Assembly: GCA_016929135.1 (NCBI GenBank) | Contig: JAFGJK010000062.1 | Location: 1-64,000 of the forward strand | Origin: Spirochaetota bacterium | GTDB lineage: Bacteria > Spirochaetota > UBA4802 > UBA5550 | Length of the DNA: 64,000 bases | Direction of reading: 5' to 3' | Shown here: positions 53,906-62,806 of the stretch, one piece after another | Layout: each line of letters opens with the position of its first letter | How positions within the stretch are numbered: the first letter of the stretch is position 1 | Notes under the pieces: generated by a model | What the model was told of the DNA's origin: nothing | The model's database searches: none | Seen by the model: the letters and a program-made list of their open reading frames with translations, nothing else | Translations under genes and position numbers: made by a program

Positions 53906-54389
53906 AGCGCACGGTGTTCGAGGGGACGCCGGGCATGGTCACCGTGTATCTCCCGGGCGGCAGCTCCGGACTGAAGATGTGCAGGGTGTACTCCAGGTCC
54001 ATGCGCTCCCCCGGGCCCAGCACCTTCAGGTACTTCTTCCGCTCCTCGGGACCTACCGGCGTGGAGGGCCCGATGGCGGGAATCCGCTTTCCGGATTCGT
54101 CAGTCACGTCCAGGACGTACATGGGCTGGCCGACGGTCCACAGATCAACCGTGACATCCGACTTTCCGTTGTTCACCAGAAGGCACCGCAGCATGGCCTC
54201 GTGGCCGGCGCCGTAGCTGGCGTCGGACGGGTAGAGGCGGGCGCAGAGCCTCTTCGGCATCGCGGCGACCCATTCATCGTCGGCACCGGGGCCGCCTTCA
54301 TGAAAAGGGACGCCGCAGGAGTGGATGGCTGCGGCGAGGACCGCCGCGAGAACGTACTGTTGTGCAGGATATACCGGTGCTCTTTTCAT
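53874..54389 (-). CDS. Hypothetical lipoprotein
   Basis: 171-residue lipoprotein: signal peptide with lipobox IHSC (Cys about residue 25). The mature part is beta-rich, with a probable Ig-like domain: VNNGKSDVTVDLW, MDLEYTLHIFSPELPPGRYT and VRFRIRSR. This resembles DUF-type fibronectin/BsuPI-like intracellular or surface domains but I cannot assign one. GGGAGG lies 5 bp upstream of the ATG at 54389, which rules out the longer upstream frame. Follows the propeller lipoprotein gene by 50 bp on the same strand. Confidence 0.65.
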   Translation of the reverse strand: MKRAPVYPAQQYVLAAVLAAAIHSCGVPFHEGGPGADDEWVAAMPKRLCARLYPSDASYGAGHEAMLRCLLVNNGKSDVTVDLWTVGQPMYVLDVTDESGKRIPAIGPSTPVGPEERKKYLKVLGPGERMDLEYTLHIFSPELPPGRYTVTMPGVPSNTVRFRIRSRVLPW

Positions 54390-54439
54390 TACAGCCTCCC
54401 GTGGATACAGGATGTTTCCGTGGGGCTTCGAAAGCGGCC

Positions 54440-55711
54440 TCAGTACCCCACCTTCACGTGAAAGTTGTTCGCCGCGCCGTTGTATTCGGTGAACCCGATG
54501 TAGAGCTTCGCGTCGTGGGACGCCGGGTAGACCTCGCCGATGCTCTGACCGGTGTCGACGTTGAGGCCGGTGGCGAGGCCCCCGTCGATGAAGATCCAGC
54601 CCGGGGCCCGCTCGTCGCCGTTGAAGAGGGCGCAGCGCAGCTGGATGGGATTGGCCGTGGGGGCGGGCAGCGGTCCGCAGTCCTCCCGCCAGGCGGCCGC
54701 AAGCCGGCCGTTCACCACCGTCAGGGCCTCCAGCGCGGCGGTGGCGGCCGTATTGTTGACGGAGGTGTCGTCCCTCGGGGCGTACCTGAGGCCGTCCCTG
54801 GTAAGGGTCGTTCTGCCGTCCATGCGGTCCCATGAGAGCCCGTTGAGCCTGGTGACCCAGAGGCCGTCGTAGGGTGTTGGCGTTTCGAACTCGCGCCAGA
54901 GCAGGTAGAGGCTTCCGTTGTAGGGTGCCATGGAGCATTGGTTGGAGTAATTGCCGGTATTCTTGACGATGTCAATCCCCTGGCCCGCGGTGGACCAGGT
55001 GGAGCCGTTGAAGACCCGCACCTTGATCGCCCGGTGCGGCGAAGGGGCCGTGACGGCGCCGAAGGCAACGAAGAGCAGGCCGTTGTGCACCGCCGCCTGG
55101 AGACCGTAGGCGGTGTCGCTGACATCATTGATGCCGTAGCCGTATATATCCTCCACCGGGGTCCAGGTGGTGCCGCCGTCGTAACGCTTCATGCGGATGT
55201 GGGTTTCCTTCCAGATGGCATAGAGTCTGCCGGCGTACGAGACGAGTTTCAGGGGAAGCTCAGGGGTGCCTCCGTAATCGATGGTGCCCGCTCCGATCTC
55301 CTCCCATGCGCCCAGCCCGCTGTTCAGGCGGTAGCAGTAGAGGCTTCCCGTGGCGAAGGTGAACAGGTGCGCCTGTCCGTCGTGGATCTCCATGGTGCCG
55401 TTGGTCCCCCCGGAGAGATTGCAGGAGGGGAGGGGGGTCCACTGGGGGAACGTGTCGTCGTTGTTGTAGACCTTCATGTGGTAGTAGATGTTTTCGTACC
55501 ATCCGGCGTAGAGGAGCCCGCCGGAGGATTTCAGCGTTATGTAGCTGGCAGGGGCCGCGGCGTTTTCATTAAGCGACGAAGCACCCGCCGGGTCCGCGCT
55601 CTGCCATATGACCGACCGCTCCCCTGATGCGATATCCTGCCAGTCCTCCATCATGCCGCTGCAGGAGAGAGAGAGAAGAAAAAAAACGCAGAGCAGACCG
55701 GTGAGTCGCAC
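54440..55711 (-). CDS. Beta-propeller-type lipoprotein
   Basis: About 423-residue lipoprotein: MRLTGLL start (GTG at 55711), hydrophobic core and lipobox SLSC near residue 17. The mature part has six or seven repeats of the kind L-Y-A/V-x-W/F followed by V-R/K-x-Y/F-N/D-G, for example LLYAGWYENI, LYAIWKETHIRMKRYDGG, LLFVAFGAV and LYLLWREFE, consistent with a propeller. The frame is open to 55861; the ATG at 55810 would add a long basic N terminus, so the exact start is uncertain. Surface or periplasmic; function unknown. Confidence 0.65.
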   Translation of the reverse strand: MRLTGLLCVFFLLSLSCSGMMEDWQDIASGERSVIWQSADPAGASSLNENAAAPASYITLKSSGGLLYAGWYENIYYHMKVYNNDDTFPQWTPLPSCNLSGGTNGTMEIHDGQAHLFTFATGSLYCYRLNSGLGAWEEIGAGTIDYGGTPELPLKLVSYAGRLYAIWKETHIRMKRYDGGTTWTPVEDIYGYGINDVSDTAYGLQAAVHNGLLFVAFGAVTAPSPHRAIKVRVFNGSTWSTAGQGIDIVKNTGNYSNQCSMAPYNGSLYLLWREFETPTPYDGLWVTRLNGLSWDRMDGRTTLTRDGLRYAPRDDTSVNNTAATAALEALTVVNGRLAAAWREDCGPLPAPTANPIQLRCALFNGDERAPGWIFIDGGLATGLNVDTGQSIGEVYPASHDAKLYIGFTEYNGAANNFHVKVGY

Positions 55712-55844
55712 CGGCCGTATGCACCGCCTCCCGTTGCAACGGCGGCGATGATGCGCCGCATGCTGGTAGAGAGCGGCGGTGCTTCCGTGGTGGGGCAGTA
55801 TCAGAGACATTTTCAACGCAGTTCCATTAAAGCGGCCCTGCCCG

Positions 55845-57305
55845 TCACAGCGGGGCGGCACCCCCGAAGGTCTTCAACTCCTCGGCCACTGCCGGGTCCG
55901 CGATGACGCCGCTGGCGCGGAGGAAATCCACGAAGATGTAGAAGATGATGGGATCGATGCCGGGGTAGGGCACGTCCAGGTACTCCTTCCGCATCAGCAT
56001 CAGCGCCTCCTCCGGGGTGTAGGTCCTCGTCCGGTATTTCTTGTCCGGATCGGTGAGTGCGTCGTAGATGTCCAGGATCTCCATGATCTTGTTGGGGAAG
56101 TAGGCGACGGTGTTGCCGTAGCCCACATCGTTTATGTTGTAGGAGATCATGTGCAGCAGGGGGGATGTGTCCCTGGACTTCTCCCTGCGGTCGATGAACT
56201 TCTTCCTGAAGGTCTCGAGCTGCCGGTAGCCGTAGGGCGCGCCGTAGTAGTCGTGGTGGAGCAGTCCGGTGGATACAACGCCGAGGCTCAGCTCCCGGGT
56301 CTCCAAGAGCATGTTGTAGCTGTCGAAGACGTGCCGCCGCGCCTTCTTCATGTCGAAGCCCTCGGTTCCGTCGTGGTAGCTGATATCCGGAAGCTTGCCG
56401 ATGTCGTGCATGAACCCGCCCATGACGTATTCGATGAAGCGCCACCGCTCCTGTACCGGCGCGATGCCCCCCTTGAAGACGATCTCCAGGTTCACCTGCT
56501 GCGAGCCCTTCAGAATGCGGTCGTAGTACTGGTAAAAGAGATCCCTGAAGTGCGCCCTGAAGCGCTTCACGTCGTTGGAGAACCTCTGGAAGTAGGAGTT
56601 GTAGAAGAAGAGAAAGGCGATGAACCGTATGAGCAGCCGGTTCATGTGGTTCAGGGTAATGGAGCCGGTCTGGACATGCTCCAGCCTCGCCAGGTCGGCG
56701 AAGCTGGCACGCCCTTTGGCCATGAGCTTCAGCAGGCTGTCGATAAGGGCGTTGCTGCCGGTGATGATGCGGCTCATGTTCTCCTGCGGTATCGGCTGCG
56801 TCAGGTTCTCCATCATGGTGGACTTGTTGATGCAGAGGGTGCTGGTGAAGATGTCGCTCACCGTGCCGATGGTGCCGGGATCGAAGCGCCGTCCCTCCTC
56901 GATCATGCCGTTAATCCTGAAGCTGTGGTTCATGATGGACTGTATCCTCTCGGTGATGTCCATCTCCTCGGCCCTGTCCAGCTCCTGCTGGAAGATCCTG
57001 TCTGTCTCGAAGGACGGCTTCGTTTCCGCCTGCGGCTCGCCGTGCGGTACCGGCGACGTTGACAATTCCGGGTCATTCCGCATCAGCTTCTCATAGGAAT
57101 CCTCGTCGATGTAGAAGGTCATCTCCTTGTTTTTCAGGTAGTAATCGAAATCCTTCGGGGGGATGTAGCCGTAGGAGCCGTCGGGCCGCTTTCTCCGGAG
57201 GGGGATGTCCAGCTGGACGATTCGTTCCAGGACCCCGCTCACCTCGTGGGTCGTGAGCCGGTGGTAGCCGTCGGTTGCTTTTCTGCTCTCGGGTTGTGCG
57301 CTCAT
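55845..57305 (-). CDS. HD-domain phosphohydrolase (HD-GYP-like)
   Basis: 486-residue cytoplasmic protein. N-terminal half (1-250) is unassigned and helical; residues about 290-450 are an HD domain with GGFMHDIGKLPDIS (HD metal pair), LLHHDYYGAPYGYR (in the place of the HHE..GxGYP of HD-GYP domains) and EILDIYDALTDP. The DxxGYP-like part reads APYGY, so it is related to but degenerate from true cyclic-di-GMP HD-GYP phosphodiesterases. It could hydrolyse cyclic di-GMP, balancing the cyclase at 33.6-34.8 kb, but this is not proven. No clear ribosome site. Confidence 0.75.
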   Translation of the reverse strand: MSAQPESRKATDGYHRLTTHEVSGVLERIVQLDIPLRRKRPDGSYGYIPPKDFDYYLKNKEMTFYIDEDSYEKLMRNDPELSTSPVPHGEPQAETKPSFETDRIFQQELDRAEEMDITERIQSIMNHSFRINGMIEEGRRFDPGTIGTVSDIFTSTLCINKSTMMENLTQPIPQENMSRIITGSNALIDSLLKLMAKGRASFADLARLEHVQTGSITLNHMNRLLIRFIAFLFFYNSYFQRFSNDVKRFRAHFRDLFYQYYDRILKGSQQVNLEIVFKGGIAPVQERWRFIEYVMGGFMHDIGKLPDISYHDGTEGFDMKKARRHVFDSYNMLLETRELSLGVVSTGLLHHDYYGAPYGYRQLETFRKKFIDRREKSRDTSPLLHMISYNINDVGYGNTVAYFPNKIMEILDIYDALTDPDKKYRTRTYTPEEALMLMRKEYLDVPYPGIDPIIFYIFVDFLRASGVIADPAVAEELKTFGGAAPL

Positions 57306-57409
57306 TGATCGATATATACCGCCTTTTTAGGGTGCATCAGGTCAATGTACCGTGCGCGTGAATGTTTGTCAACCCGCTAAGGCGTGACGGGGCGCCACAG
57401 GTTTTTTTT

Positions 57410-58375
57410 CTACCGGTGCCGCTCCATGAAGGCGCACATGTCCTGCGGCAATGGAGCATCGAAGCGCACACGATCGCCGGTGACCGGGTGATCGAGCGAG
57501 ATGCTCTGCGCGTGGAGCATGTGGCGCTCAGCCTCGAGCCAGGGGAGATCTCCCCCCCTCCTGGCCCTGGCGGCGTGTACGAAGGCCAGGTACTCGTCAT
57601 CGCTTCTCCCGTAGAGCTTGTCGCCGGCAAGGGGGTGGCCGGCGTGCTCCAGATGGATCCTGATCTGGTTGGTTCGCCCGGTTCTGGGACGGCAGGCCAG
57701 CACCGTGAATCCCCTGAGGCGCTCCAGCACGGTGAACTCCGTGACCGAGGCCTTGGCGCCGGGATGTCCCTCCGGCACCACGGTTTTCCGCAATGACACC
57801 GAGCTGCCGGAGTCCCGGGCGATGGAACCGCGCACCTCGAAGCGCTCCCGCGGTACGGGGCCGCGCACCACGGCAATATATTCCTTGTCAACGGTACCGG
57901 CCTCGAACTGGCGGGTGAGTGCCCTGTGAGCCTCCCGCTGCTTGGACACCACGATGCAGCCGCTGGTCTCGCGGTCCAGACGGTTCACCGGGTTCACCGG
58001 CCCCTGGAGGCCCCTGTCCTGCAGCATTTCCCTGAGGATATAGACGAAGGTGTGCCTGATGAAATTACCGTCGGCGTGTGTGGGGAGATTGCCGGATTTT
58101 GCCGCCACCAGAAAGGTCTCCTCCTCGTGCAGGATGACGATGTTACCGTCCACCGGGGGCTCCTGCAGCACCACCCGGTAGGCCACGGTGTCCCCCGCCT
58201 CCAGGGGGCGCTCCGGTTCGGCGGGAGCGCCGTTCACCGTAACCTTACCCTCAAGGATGCGGGAGCGCCATTCGCCGTCGTCGTGGTACCGGAAGCGGCC
58301 GCAGAGGAAAGCGATAAGGCGCTTGCCGGCATCGGCACGGTGAATCGTCGAGGTGAGGGTGATCTCTTCCTGCAT
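57410..58375 (-). CDS. RluA-family 23S/tRNA pseudouridine synthase
   Basis: 321-residue enzyme: N-terminal S4-like RNA-binding domain (about 10-75, ILEGKVTVNGAPAEPE), then the RluA catalytic domain with the active-site Asp in VNRLDRETSGCIVV (about residue 140) and the substrate motif PRTGRTNQIRIHLEHAGHPLAGDKLYG. It converts uridine to pseudouridine in rRNA or tRNA; RluA/C/D subtype cannot be settled. The ATG at 58375 gives the usual length; the earlier frame lies in the divergent promoter region. Confidence 0.88.
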   Translation of the reverse strand: MQEEITLTSTIHRADAGKRLIAFLCGRFRYHDDGEWRSRILEGKVTVNGAPAEPERPLEAGDTVAYRVVLQEPPVDGNIVILHEEETFLVAAKSGNLPTHADGNFIRHTFVYILREMLQDRGLQGPVNPVNRLDRETSGCIVVSKQREAHRALTRQFEAGTVDKEYIAVVRGPVPRERFEVRGSIARDSGSSVSLRKTVVPEGHPGAKASVTEFTVLERLRGFTVLACRPRTGRTNQIRIHLEHAGHPLAGDKLYGRSDDEYLAFVHAARARRGGDLPWLEAERHMLHAQSISLDHPVTGDRVRFDAPLPQDMCAFMERHR

Positions 58376-58553
58376 GAAGACATTACCGTGGTGACGTGCA
58401 CGGTGATCAAGACAATTTTGGCCCCACTGGGCTCTCCGGAATATTTCAAACAGGTAAAAAAGCGCCTGCCCTGGAGGAAAATGCGCACAGGGTCTTGAAA
58501 TATCGGCGCCCCCGGCCATACTGGCAGAAATTGCTGTACCGGAGGGTGCGCCG

Positions 58554-60131
58554 ATGAGACTGAAGGATGAGATTGACGAGGCTGCGGTGGGGAGGGACAG
58601 ACACGCGGCCAGGGGGATCAAGGAGCTCGCGATGCTCTACGAGATCAGCGCGGCGCTGAACGAATCGCTGGACCTGCGCGGCGTATTCAGCCCGGTACTG
58701 GAGATGATGGCCAGCTACATGGAGATGCACCGCGGCACCATCACCATCCTCAACAGGGAGACCGGCGAGATCGTCATCGAGGAGGCCTACGGCCTCTCTC
58801 CGGACGAGCGGGCACGCGGCAAGTACCGCCCCGGGGAGGGGATCACGGGGCGGGTCGTGGAGACCGGCAGGGCCGTGCTCGTGCCGAGTATCTCCAGTGA
58901 CCCGCAGTTTCTCGGAAGGACCGGCTCCCGGGACCGTCTCAACAGGGACGAGATCGCCTTCATCTGCGTGCCGGTGAAGATAGGCGCCGAGGTCATCGGC
59001 ACCCTCTCGGCGGACCGGCTCTTCAGCGACGAGGTCTCGCTTGAGGAGGACCTGCGGCTTCTCACCATCATCGCCTCCTCGATATCCCAGGCGGTGCGCC
59101 TGCGGCAGCTCGCCCAGGAGGAGATCGGCAGGCTGGAGGAGGAGAACCGGCGCCTCCAGGACCGCCTCGGGACCGACCGCCGTCCCGGCGGGATGATGGG
59201 CAACTCCGGGCCCATGAGGGAGGTCTTCACGCTGATCGAGCGGGTGCGGGGAACGCCGGCCACCGTGCTGATCCTCGGCGAGAGCGGGGTGGGGAAGGAG
59301 CTTGTGGCTGAGGCGATACACCGCGGCTCTGAGCGATCCGGGGGGCCATTCGTCAGGGTGAACTGCGGCGCGCTTCCGGAGACCCTGATCGAGAGCGAGC
59401 TCTTCGGCCACGAGCGCGGCTCCTTTACCGGGGCCGTGGCCGCCCGCAGGGGGCGTTTCGAGATGGCCGACGGCGGCACCCTCTTTCTCGACGAGATCGG
59501 CGATCTCCCCCGTGCCGTCCAGGTGAAGCTCCTGCGGGTGCTGCAGGCCAGGGAGTTCGAGCGGGTCGGCGGCGGCATCACCGTCAAGGTGGATGTGCGG
59601 ATAATCGCTGCCACCCACAGGGACCTGGAGGGGATGGTGAAGGAGGGGACGTTCCGCGAGGATCTCTACTACCGGCTGAACGTCTTCCCCATCCCGGTCC
59701 CGCCCCTGCGCGTCAGGAGGACCGATATCATGCTTCTGGCGGATCACTTCGCGGAGAAGTACGGAGGGCTTCACCGAAAGGAGATGACCAGAATCTCCAC
59801 GCCGGCCATCGACATGCTCATGGCCTACCACTGGCCCGGAAACGTGCGCGAGCTGGAGAACTGCATCGAGCGGGCGGTGATACTGAGCACCGACGGGGTC
59901 ATCCACGGGTACCACCTCCCCCCGAGCCTGCAGATGGCCACTGACCAGTCCTCGGCGCCGGCGTCCACCCTGAAGGGGATGGTGGAGAGGTACGAGCGGG
60001 AGCTGATTCTCGAGGAGCTGAAGCGGGCCCGGGGCAACATGGCCGGCGCAGCGCGCTCCCTGGGAATCACCGAGCGTATCATGGGGCTCAGGGTGGCGAA
60101 GTACGGCATCGATCCCGCACGCTTCAGGTAG
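58554..60131 (+). CDS. NifA-like sigma-54-dependent transcriptional activator (GAF-AAA-HTH)
   Basis: 525-residue enhancer-binding protein: GAF domain (about 20-190), linker coiled coil, sigma-54 AAA+ domain (about 215-450) with Walker A GESGVGKE, sigma-54 contact loop GSFTGA (A to S variant of GAFTGA), Walker B TLFLDEIGDL and arginine finger region, then a Fis-type HTH (about 480-525, MAGAARSLGITERIMGLR). Architecture and the ending KYGIDPARF are NifA-like, but no nif gene is present. Hydrolyses ATP to open sigma-54 promoters. GGAGGG is 7 bp upstream. Next to a strong sigma-54 promoter at 60345. Confidence 0.88.
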   Translation: MRLKDEIDEAAVGRDRHAARGIKELAMLYEISAALNESLDLRGVFSPVLEMMASYMEMHRGTITILNRETGEIVIEEAYGLSPDERARGKYRPGEGITGRVVETGRAVLVPSISSDPQFLGRTGSRDRLNRDEIAFICVPVKIGAEVIGTLSADRLFSDEVSLEEDLRLLTIIASSISQAVRLRQLAQEEIGRLEEENRRLQDRLGTDRRPGGMMGNSGPMREVFTLIERVRGTPATVLILGESGVGKELVAEAIHRGSERSGGPFVRVNCGALPETLIESELFGHERGSFTGAVAARRGRFEMADGGTLFLDEIGDLPRAVQVKLLRVLQAREFERVGGGITVKVDVRIIAATHRDLEGMVKEGTFREDLYYRLNVFPIPVPPLRVRRTDIMLLADHFAEKYGGLHRKEMTRISTPAIDMLMAYHWPGNVRELENCIERAVILSTDGVIHGYHLPPSLQMATDQSSAPASTLKGMVERYERELILEELKRARGNMAGAARSLGITERIMGLRVAKYGIDPARFR

Positions 60132-60294
60132 CGCCCCCTCCCCCGGGGGACGCCAGGAACCTTCATTTTCGTAGCATTGCACCGAGCATCCTACAATTCA
60201 GTGGCCTCCCCGCCGGTGGGCCAGTTGTGATCTGTCCCGCCAGGGGCGATTTTCATACCGTGGCCTTTCGAAATCCCGGTCCATTGTTACATTG

Positions 60295-60308
60295 GTGTTA
60301 ATTAACAC
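60295..60308. promoter_or_regulatory. Palindromic upstream site, possible enhancer
   Basis: Perfect 14-bp palindrome GTGTTAATTAACAC, centred about 50 bp upstream of the -12 element. A dimeric Fis-type HTH could bind it; it is the only long palindrome in the gap between the activator and porin genes. Closer to the promoter than most enhancer sites. Confidence 0.5.
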
Positions 60309-60344
60309 GTTATGTGCGGCGGCGGCCGCGGGAGCGGGGTCCTT

Positions 60345-60360
60345 TGGCACGCCTATTGCT
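60345..60360 (+). promoter_or_regulatory. Sigma-54 (-24/-12) promoter
   Basis: TGGCACG-CCTA-TTGCT matches the sigma-54 consensus TGGCACG-N4-TTGCW at every position. Located 227 bp before the outer-membrane protein start (60587) and 214 bp after the end of the NifA-like activator gene, on the same strand. Confidence 0.85.
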
Positions 60361-60586
60361 TTTATAATGGGTATGGAAACTGCACGGAGGGATCGGGGAT
60401 ATGGGATCAGAGCAGAATACGATGCGCCCACCCCCGGCGGGCCTCATGGGCGGGGGAGCGCATCGTACCCGACGGGCGTGCCGTCGCCGGTGTCCGCGCC
60501 GAGGCGATGAAGGGCATACAGAGACCGTGCCGCCGTAACCGACGGAACGGTTGTATGAATATACAAGTCAAGCTAAGGAGTTAAGG

Positions 60587-61429
60587 ATGAAGAGAATCAT
60601 GTTATCGGCTGTACTGTCGCTGTCCCTGGCCGCGGGGGTCTTCGCGGCGGAAGGGGGCGCGGAGAGCGCCCCTTCCCTGGGGCTCACGCTCCGTATGGAT
60701 TATGCCAGCACCTACCTGTGGCGGGGGACCTATTTCTTCGGAGGGGACGGCGCGTTCCTCCCCACGGTGATCTACGATGTGGCCGGATCGGGCCTGGTGC
60801 TCAGCTTCATCGGCGAGTTCTCGCAGGGCTACTTCTTCGAAGGGGCGAAGCGGGACAGGAACAAGACCGGGTTTGCCAACCACGGGCTGGATTTCGGCGC
60901 CGATTACTCGCACACCTTCGGCGATGCCTTCACCGTCGGGGCGGGTTTCTGGTACTACTGGTACTTCAACTCCTCGACGGCGGAGGGGACGAGCAGGACG
61001 AATCTCAGCTTCCTGACCGCAAAGGGGTTCGCCAGGATCGACATGCTCCCCCTGAGCCCCACCGTGACGGTCTACTACGACTACTACACGGCGATACGCA
61101 GGGGGGGCGACATCTACGTGACCCTGGGGGGCGGCCACGAGTTCCCCCTCACGGACGAGGTGAGCCTGGGGGTGTCGGTGAGCGCGGGGTACTACTATCA
61201 GAATACCGCAGAGGCCGTGAGCTACGCGGCGACCGTCGAGGAGATCACACGGACCCCGGTGAAGAAGGGATTCAGCGACATCACCACCCTGGTAAACCTT
61301 ATCTACACTAAGGGGCCGGTGTCGCTCAATGGAGGCTTCGGCTATGTGGCTGTCCCCGCCAGGACATGGCACAAGGGGCAGGACGTGCACCGCTTCTACG
61401 CCACCTTCGGCGGGTCATACACCTTCTGA
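60587..61429 (+). CDS. TorF-type/outer-membrane beta-barrel protein under sigma-54 control
   Basis: 280-residue exported protein: signal peptide (about residues 1-20, VFA-AEG) and about twelve amphipathic strands rich in Tyr/Trp, for example RMDYASTYLWRGTYF, ending GGSYTF with a terminal Phe, as required for BAM-dependent insertion. The S-T-Y-x-W-R-G motif near the N terminus is common to a group of outer-membrane proteins of unknown function (TorF/Gcw_chp-like). AGGAG lies 9 bp upstream of the ATG. Followed by a strong terminator. Probably induced by the neighbouring activator. Confidence 0.75.
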   Translation: MKRIMLSAVLSLSLAAGVFAAEGGAESAPSLGLTLRMDYASTYLWRGTYFFGGDGAFLPTVIYDVAGSGLVLSFIGEFSQGYFFEGAKRDRNKTGFANHGLDFGADYSHTFGDAFTVGAGFWYYWYFNSSTAEGTSRTNLSFLTAKGFARIDMLPLSPTVTVYYDYYTAIRRGGDIYVTLGGGHEFPLTDEVSLGVSVSAGYYYQNTAEAVSYAATVEEITRTPVKKGFSDITTLVNLIYTKGPVSLNGGFGYVAVPARTWHKGQDVHRFYATFGGSYTF

Positions 61430-61454
61430 GAATACATTCTCCTCAAACGAACAC

Positions 61455-61482
61455 TGCGGGGGCTAAAGGGCCCCCGCTTTTT
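61455..61482 (+). terminator. Rho-independent terminator
   Basis: GCGGGGGC-TAAAGG-GCCCCCGC (8-bp perfect GC stem) followed by T6, 26 bp after the outer-membrane protein stop. Clear terminator for that transcript. Confidence 0.9.
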
Positions 61483-61508
61483 TCTGCCGCGGGTTTCCCG
61501 GCGTATCG

Positions 61509-62576
61509 CTACAGCTCGATCCTGCCGAAGCCCAGGGGGAGCGCCCGTGTGACGATGCTCAGCACCCTCCTCCCCAGCATTCGCTTTTTACCTTTTGGAT
61601 CCAGCAGCCCCTGCTCGCCGAACCATTGAAAGGTGTCGCGGATGGTGGCGATGAGGGGCCGTGGCCGGTACCCCAGCTCGACGGCAGCCTTTTCCGTGGA
61701 GATGTACCGGTGCCCCTCCATGGCGGCCATGGATTCCCTGGTATAGTAGGCCTCCCTCGATGCGATCCTGGCATAGAGCTCCGCGAAGGGGGCGCCGAGA
61801 CGGGCCATCCACCGGGGGGCGATGATGCGGGGGATGTCGGCCCCCGGTATCCCCTGTATCATCACCGCCAGCTCCACCGAGGTGGCCCAGTGGCCCGAGA
61901 CGATGTAGCTCTCGCCGGTCTTTCCGTGCCCCTCTGCGGCGATGGCCGCCTCGGCAACGTCGCGCACGTCCACCCAGTGGAAGCCGTCGTCCAGGAGGGC
62001 AGGTATGCCGTGGTGGTACATCAGGAGCATCACCCTCCCCATGTGGGAGGGCTTGAAATCGCAGGGGCCCACCACACCGGTGGGATGGATGCTCACCGCG
62101 TCGAGGCCTCGCCGGACCCCCTCCGCGACCTCCAGCAGGCCCAGGGCCTTGGAGCGGTCGTAGGGGTACTCGCGTTTCCCCAGGGCCAGGGGGCGGTGCT
62201 CGTCGACGATGCCGTGGCGCGGCCGGTTGCTGAAGGCGTGGACCGAGCCGAGGTTAATCATCCTCCGCACACCGCCCTCCAGACAGGCCTCCACGACATT
62301 TTTCGTCCCGAGCACGTTGGTCCGGTAGACCGAGCCGTCCCGGTCGCCGGTGAGGGAGAGTTTCCCCGCGCAGTGATAGACCACGCCACACCCCTGTACC
62401 GCGGCGGCGAGGGACTCCCTGTGCAGGACGCTCCCCCGTGCCGTCTCGACATCCAGGCCGCGGATGGCGGTGTCGTCCCTGTGGATAAGAACCCGCACCT
62501 CCCGACCCCTGGAAAGCAGGGCCCGGACGAGATTCGCCCCGATATGACCTGCGACCCCGGTGATGAGTGTTTTCAT
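61509..62576 (-). CDS. NAD-dependent epimerase/dehydratase family protein
   Basis: 355-residue extended SDR. N-terminal cofactor motif LITGVAGHIGANLVRALL, then the catalytic Tyr-x-x-x-Lys as YPYDRSK (about residue 150), with INLGSVHAF before it and SIHPTGVVGP after it. Related to dihydroflavonol-reductase/3-beta-HSD-like members acting on sugars, sterols or ketones. Start at 62576 gives the canonical N terminus; weak GGCGGA ribosome site. The C-terminal 50 residues are basic and hydrophobic. Substrate unknown. Confidence 0.85.
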   Translation of the reverse strand: MKTLITGVAGHIGANLVRALLSRGREVRVLIHRDDTAIRGLDVETARGSVLHRESLAAAVQGCGVVYHCAGKLSLTGDRDGSVYRTNVLGTKNVVEACLEGGVRRMINLGSVHAFSNRPRHGIVDEHRPLALGKREYPYDRSKALGLLEVAEGVRRGLDAVSIHPTGVVGPCDFKPSHMGRVMLLMYHHGIPALLDDGFHWVDVRDVAEAAIAAEGHGKTGESYIVSGHWATSVELAVMIQGIPGADIPRIIAPRWMARLGAPFAELYARIASREAYYTRESMAAMEGHRYISTEKAAVELGYRPRPLIATIRDTFQWFGEQGLLDPKGKKRMLGRRVLSIVTRALPLGFGRIEL

Positions 62577-62739
62577 AAATTTTATCCGCCGGCCCCGCGT
62601 TCGGGCCGTCCGCTCTGTGTATTCACCGACCGCGTGCATCCCCCGGCGGCCTGGATAACGTTGAGTGGGGCGGCGGCTTCTGTAAAGGAATTTTTTTTTC
62701 GTCATGCACCCTGAAAAATGATGCCGGGACGGAAAAGAC

Positions 62740-62787
62740 TTGACATTTAATGCAAAAGCATTATATTTAATGCGATAGCATTAAATA
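62740..62787 (+). promoter_or_regulatory. Promoter overlaid by two palindromic TetR-type operators
   Basis: TTGACA (62740-62745), 16-bp spacer, TATATT (62762-62767). Operator 1: TAATGC-AAAA-GCATTA (62748-62763), between the hexamers. Operator 2: TATTTAATGC-GATA-GCATTAAATA (62764-62787), a perfect 10-bp arm palindrome over and beyond the -10. Centres are 20 bp apart, two helical turns. Repressor binding would block RNA polymerase. Drives the HXXEE gene and probably the TetR gene after it. Confidence 0.8.
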
Positions 62788-62806
62788 GTGAGGGAGGGGT
62801 GCGGCA

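Noticed and set aside
58549..58590. Possible -24/-12 element TGGCAG...TTGC upstream of the activator gene (near 58522)
   Set aside because: Spacing between the GG and GC elements is two bases too short for sigma-54.
58554..60131. Evidence for a nitrogen-fixation cluster because of the NifA-like protein
   Set aside because: No nitrogenase or nif accessory gene lies in the window, and NifA-like GAF activators control many other processes.
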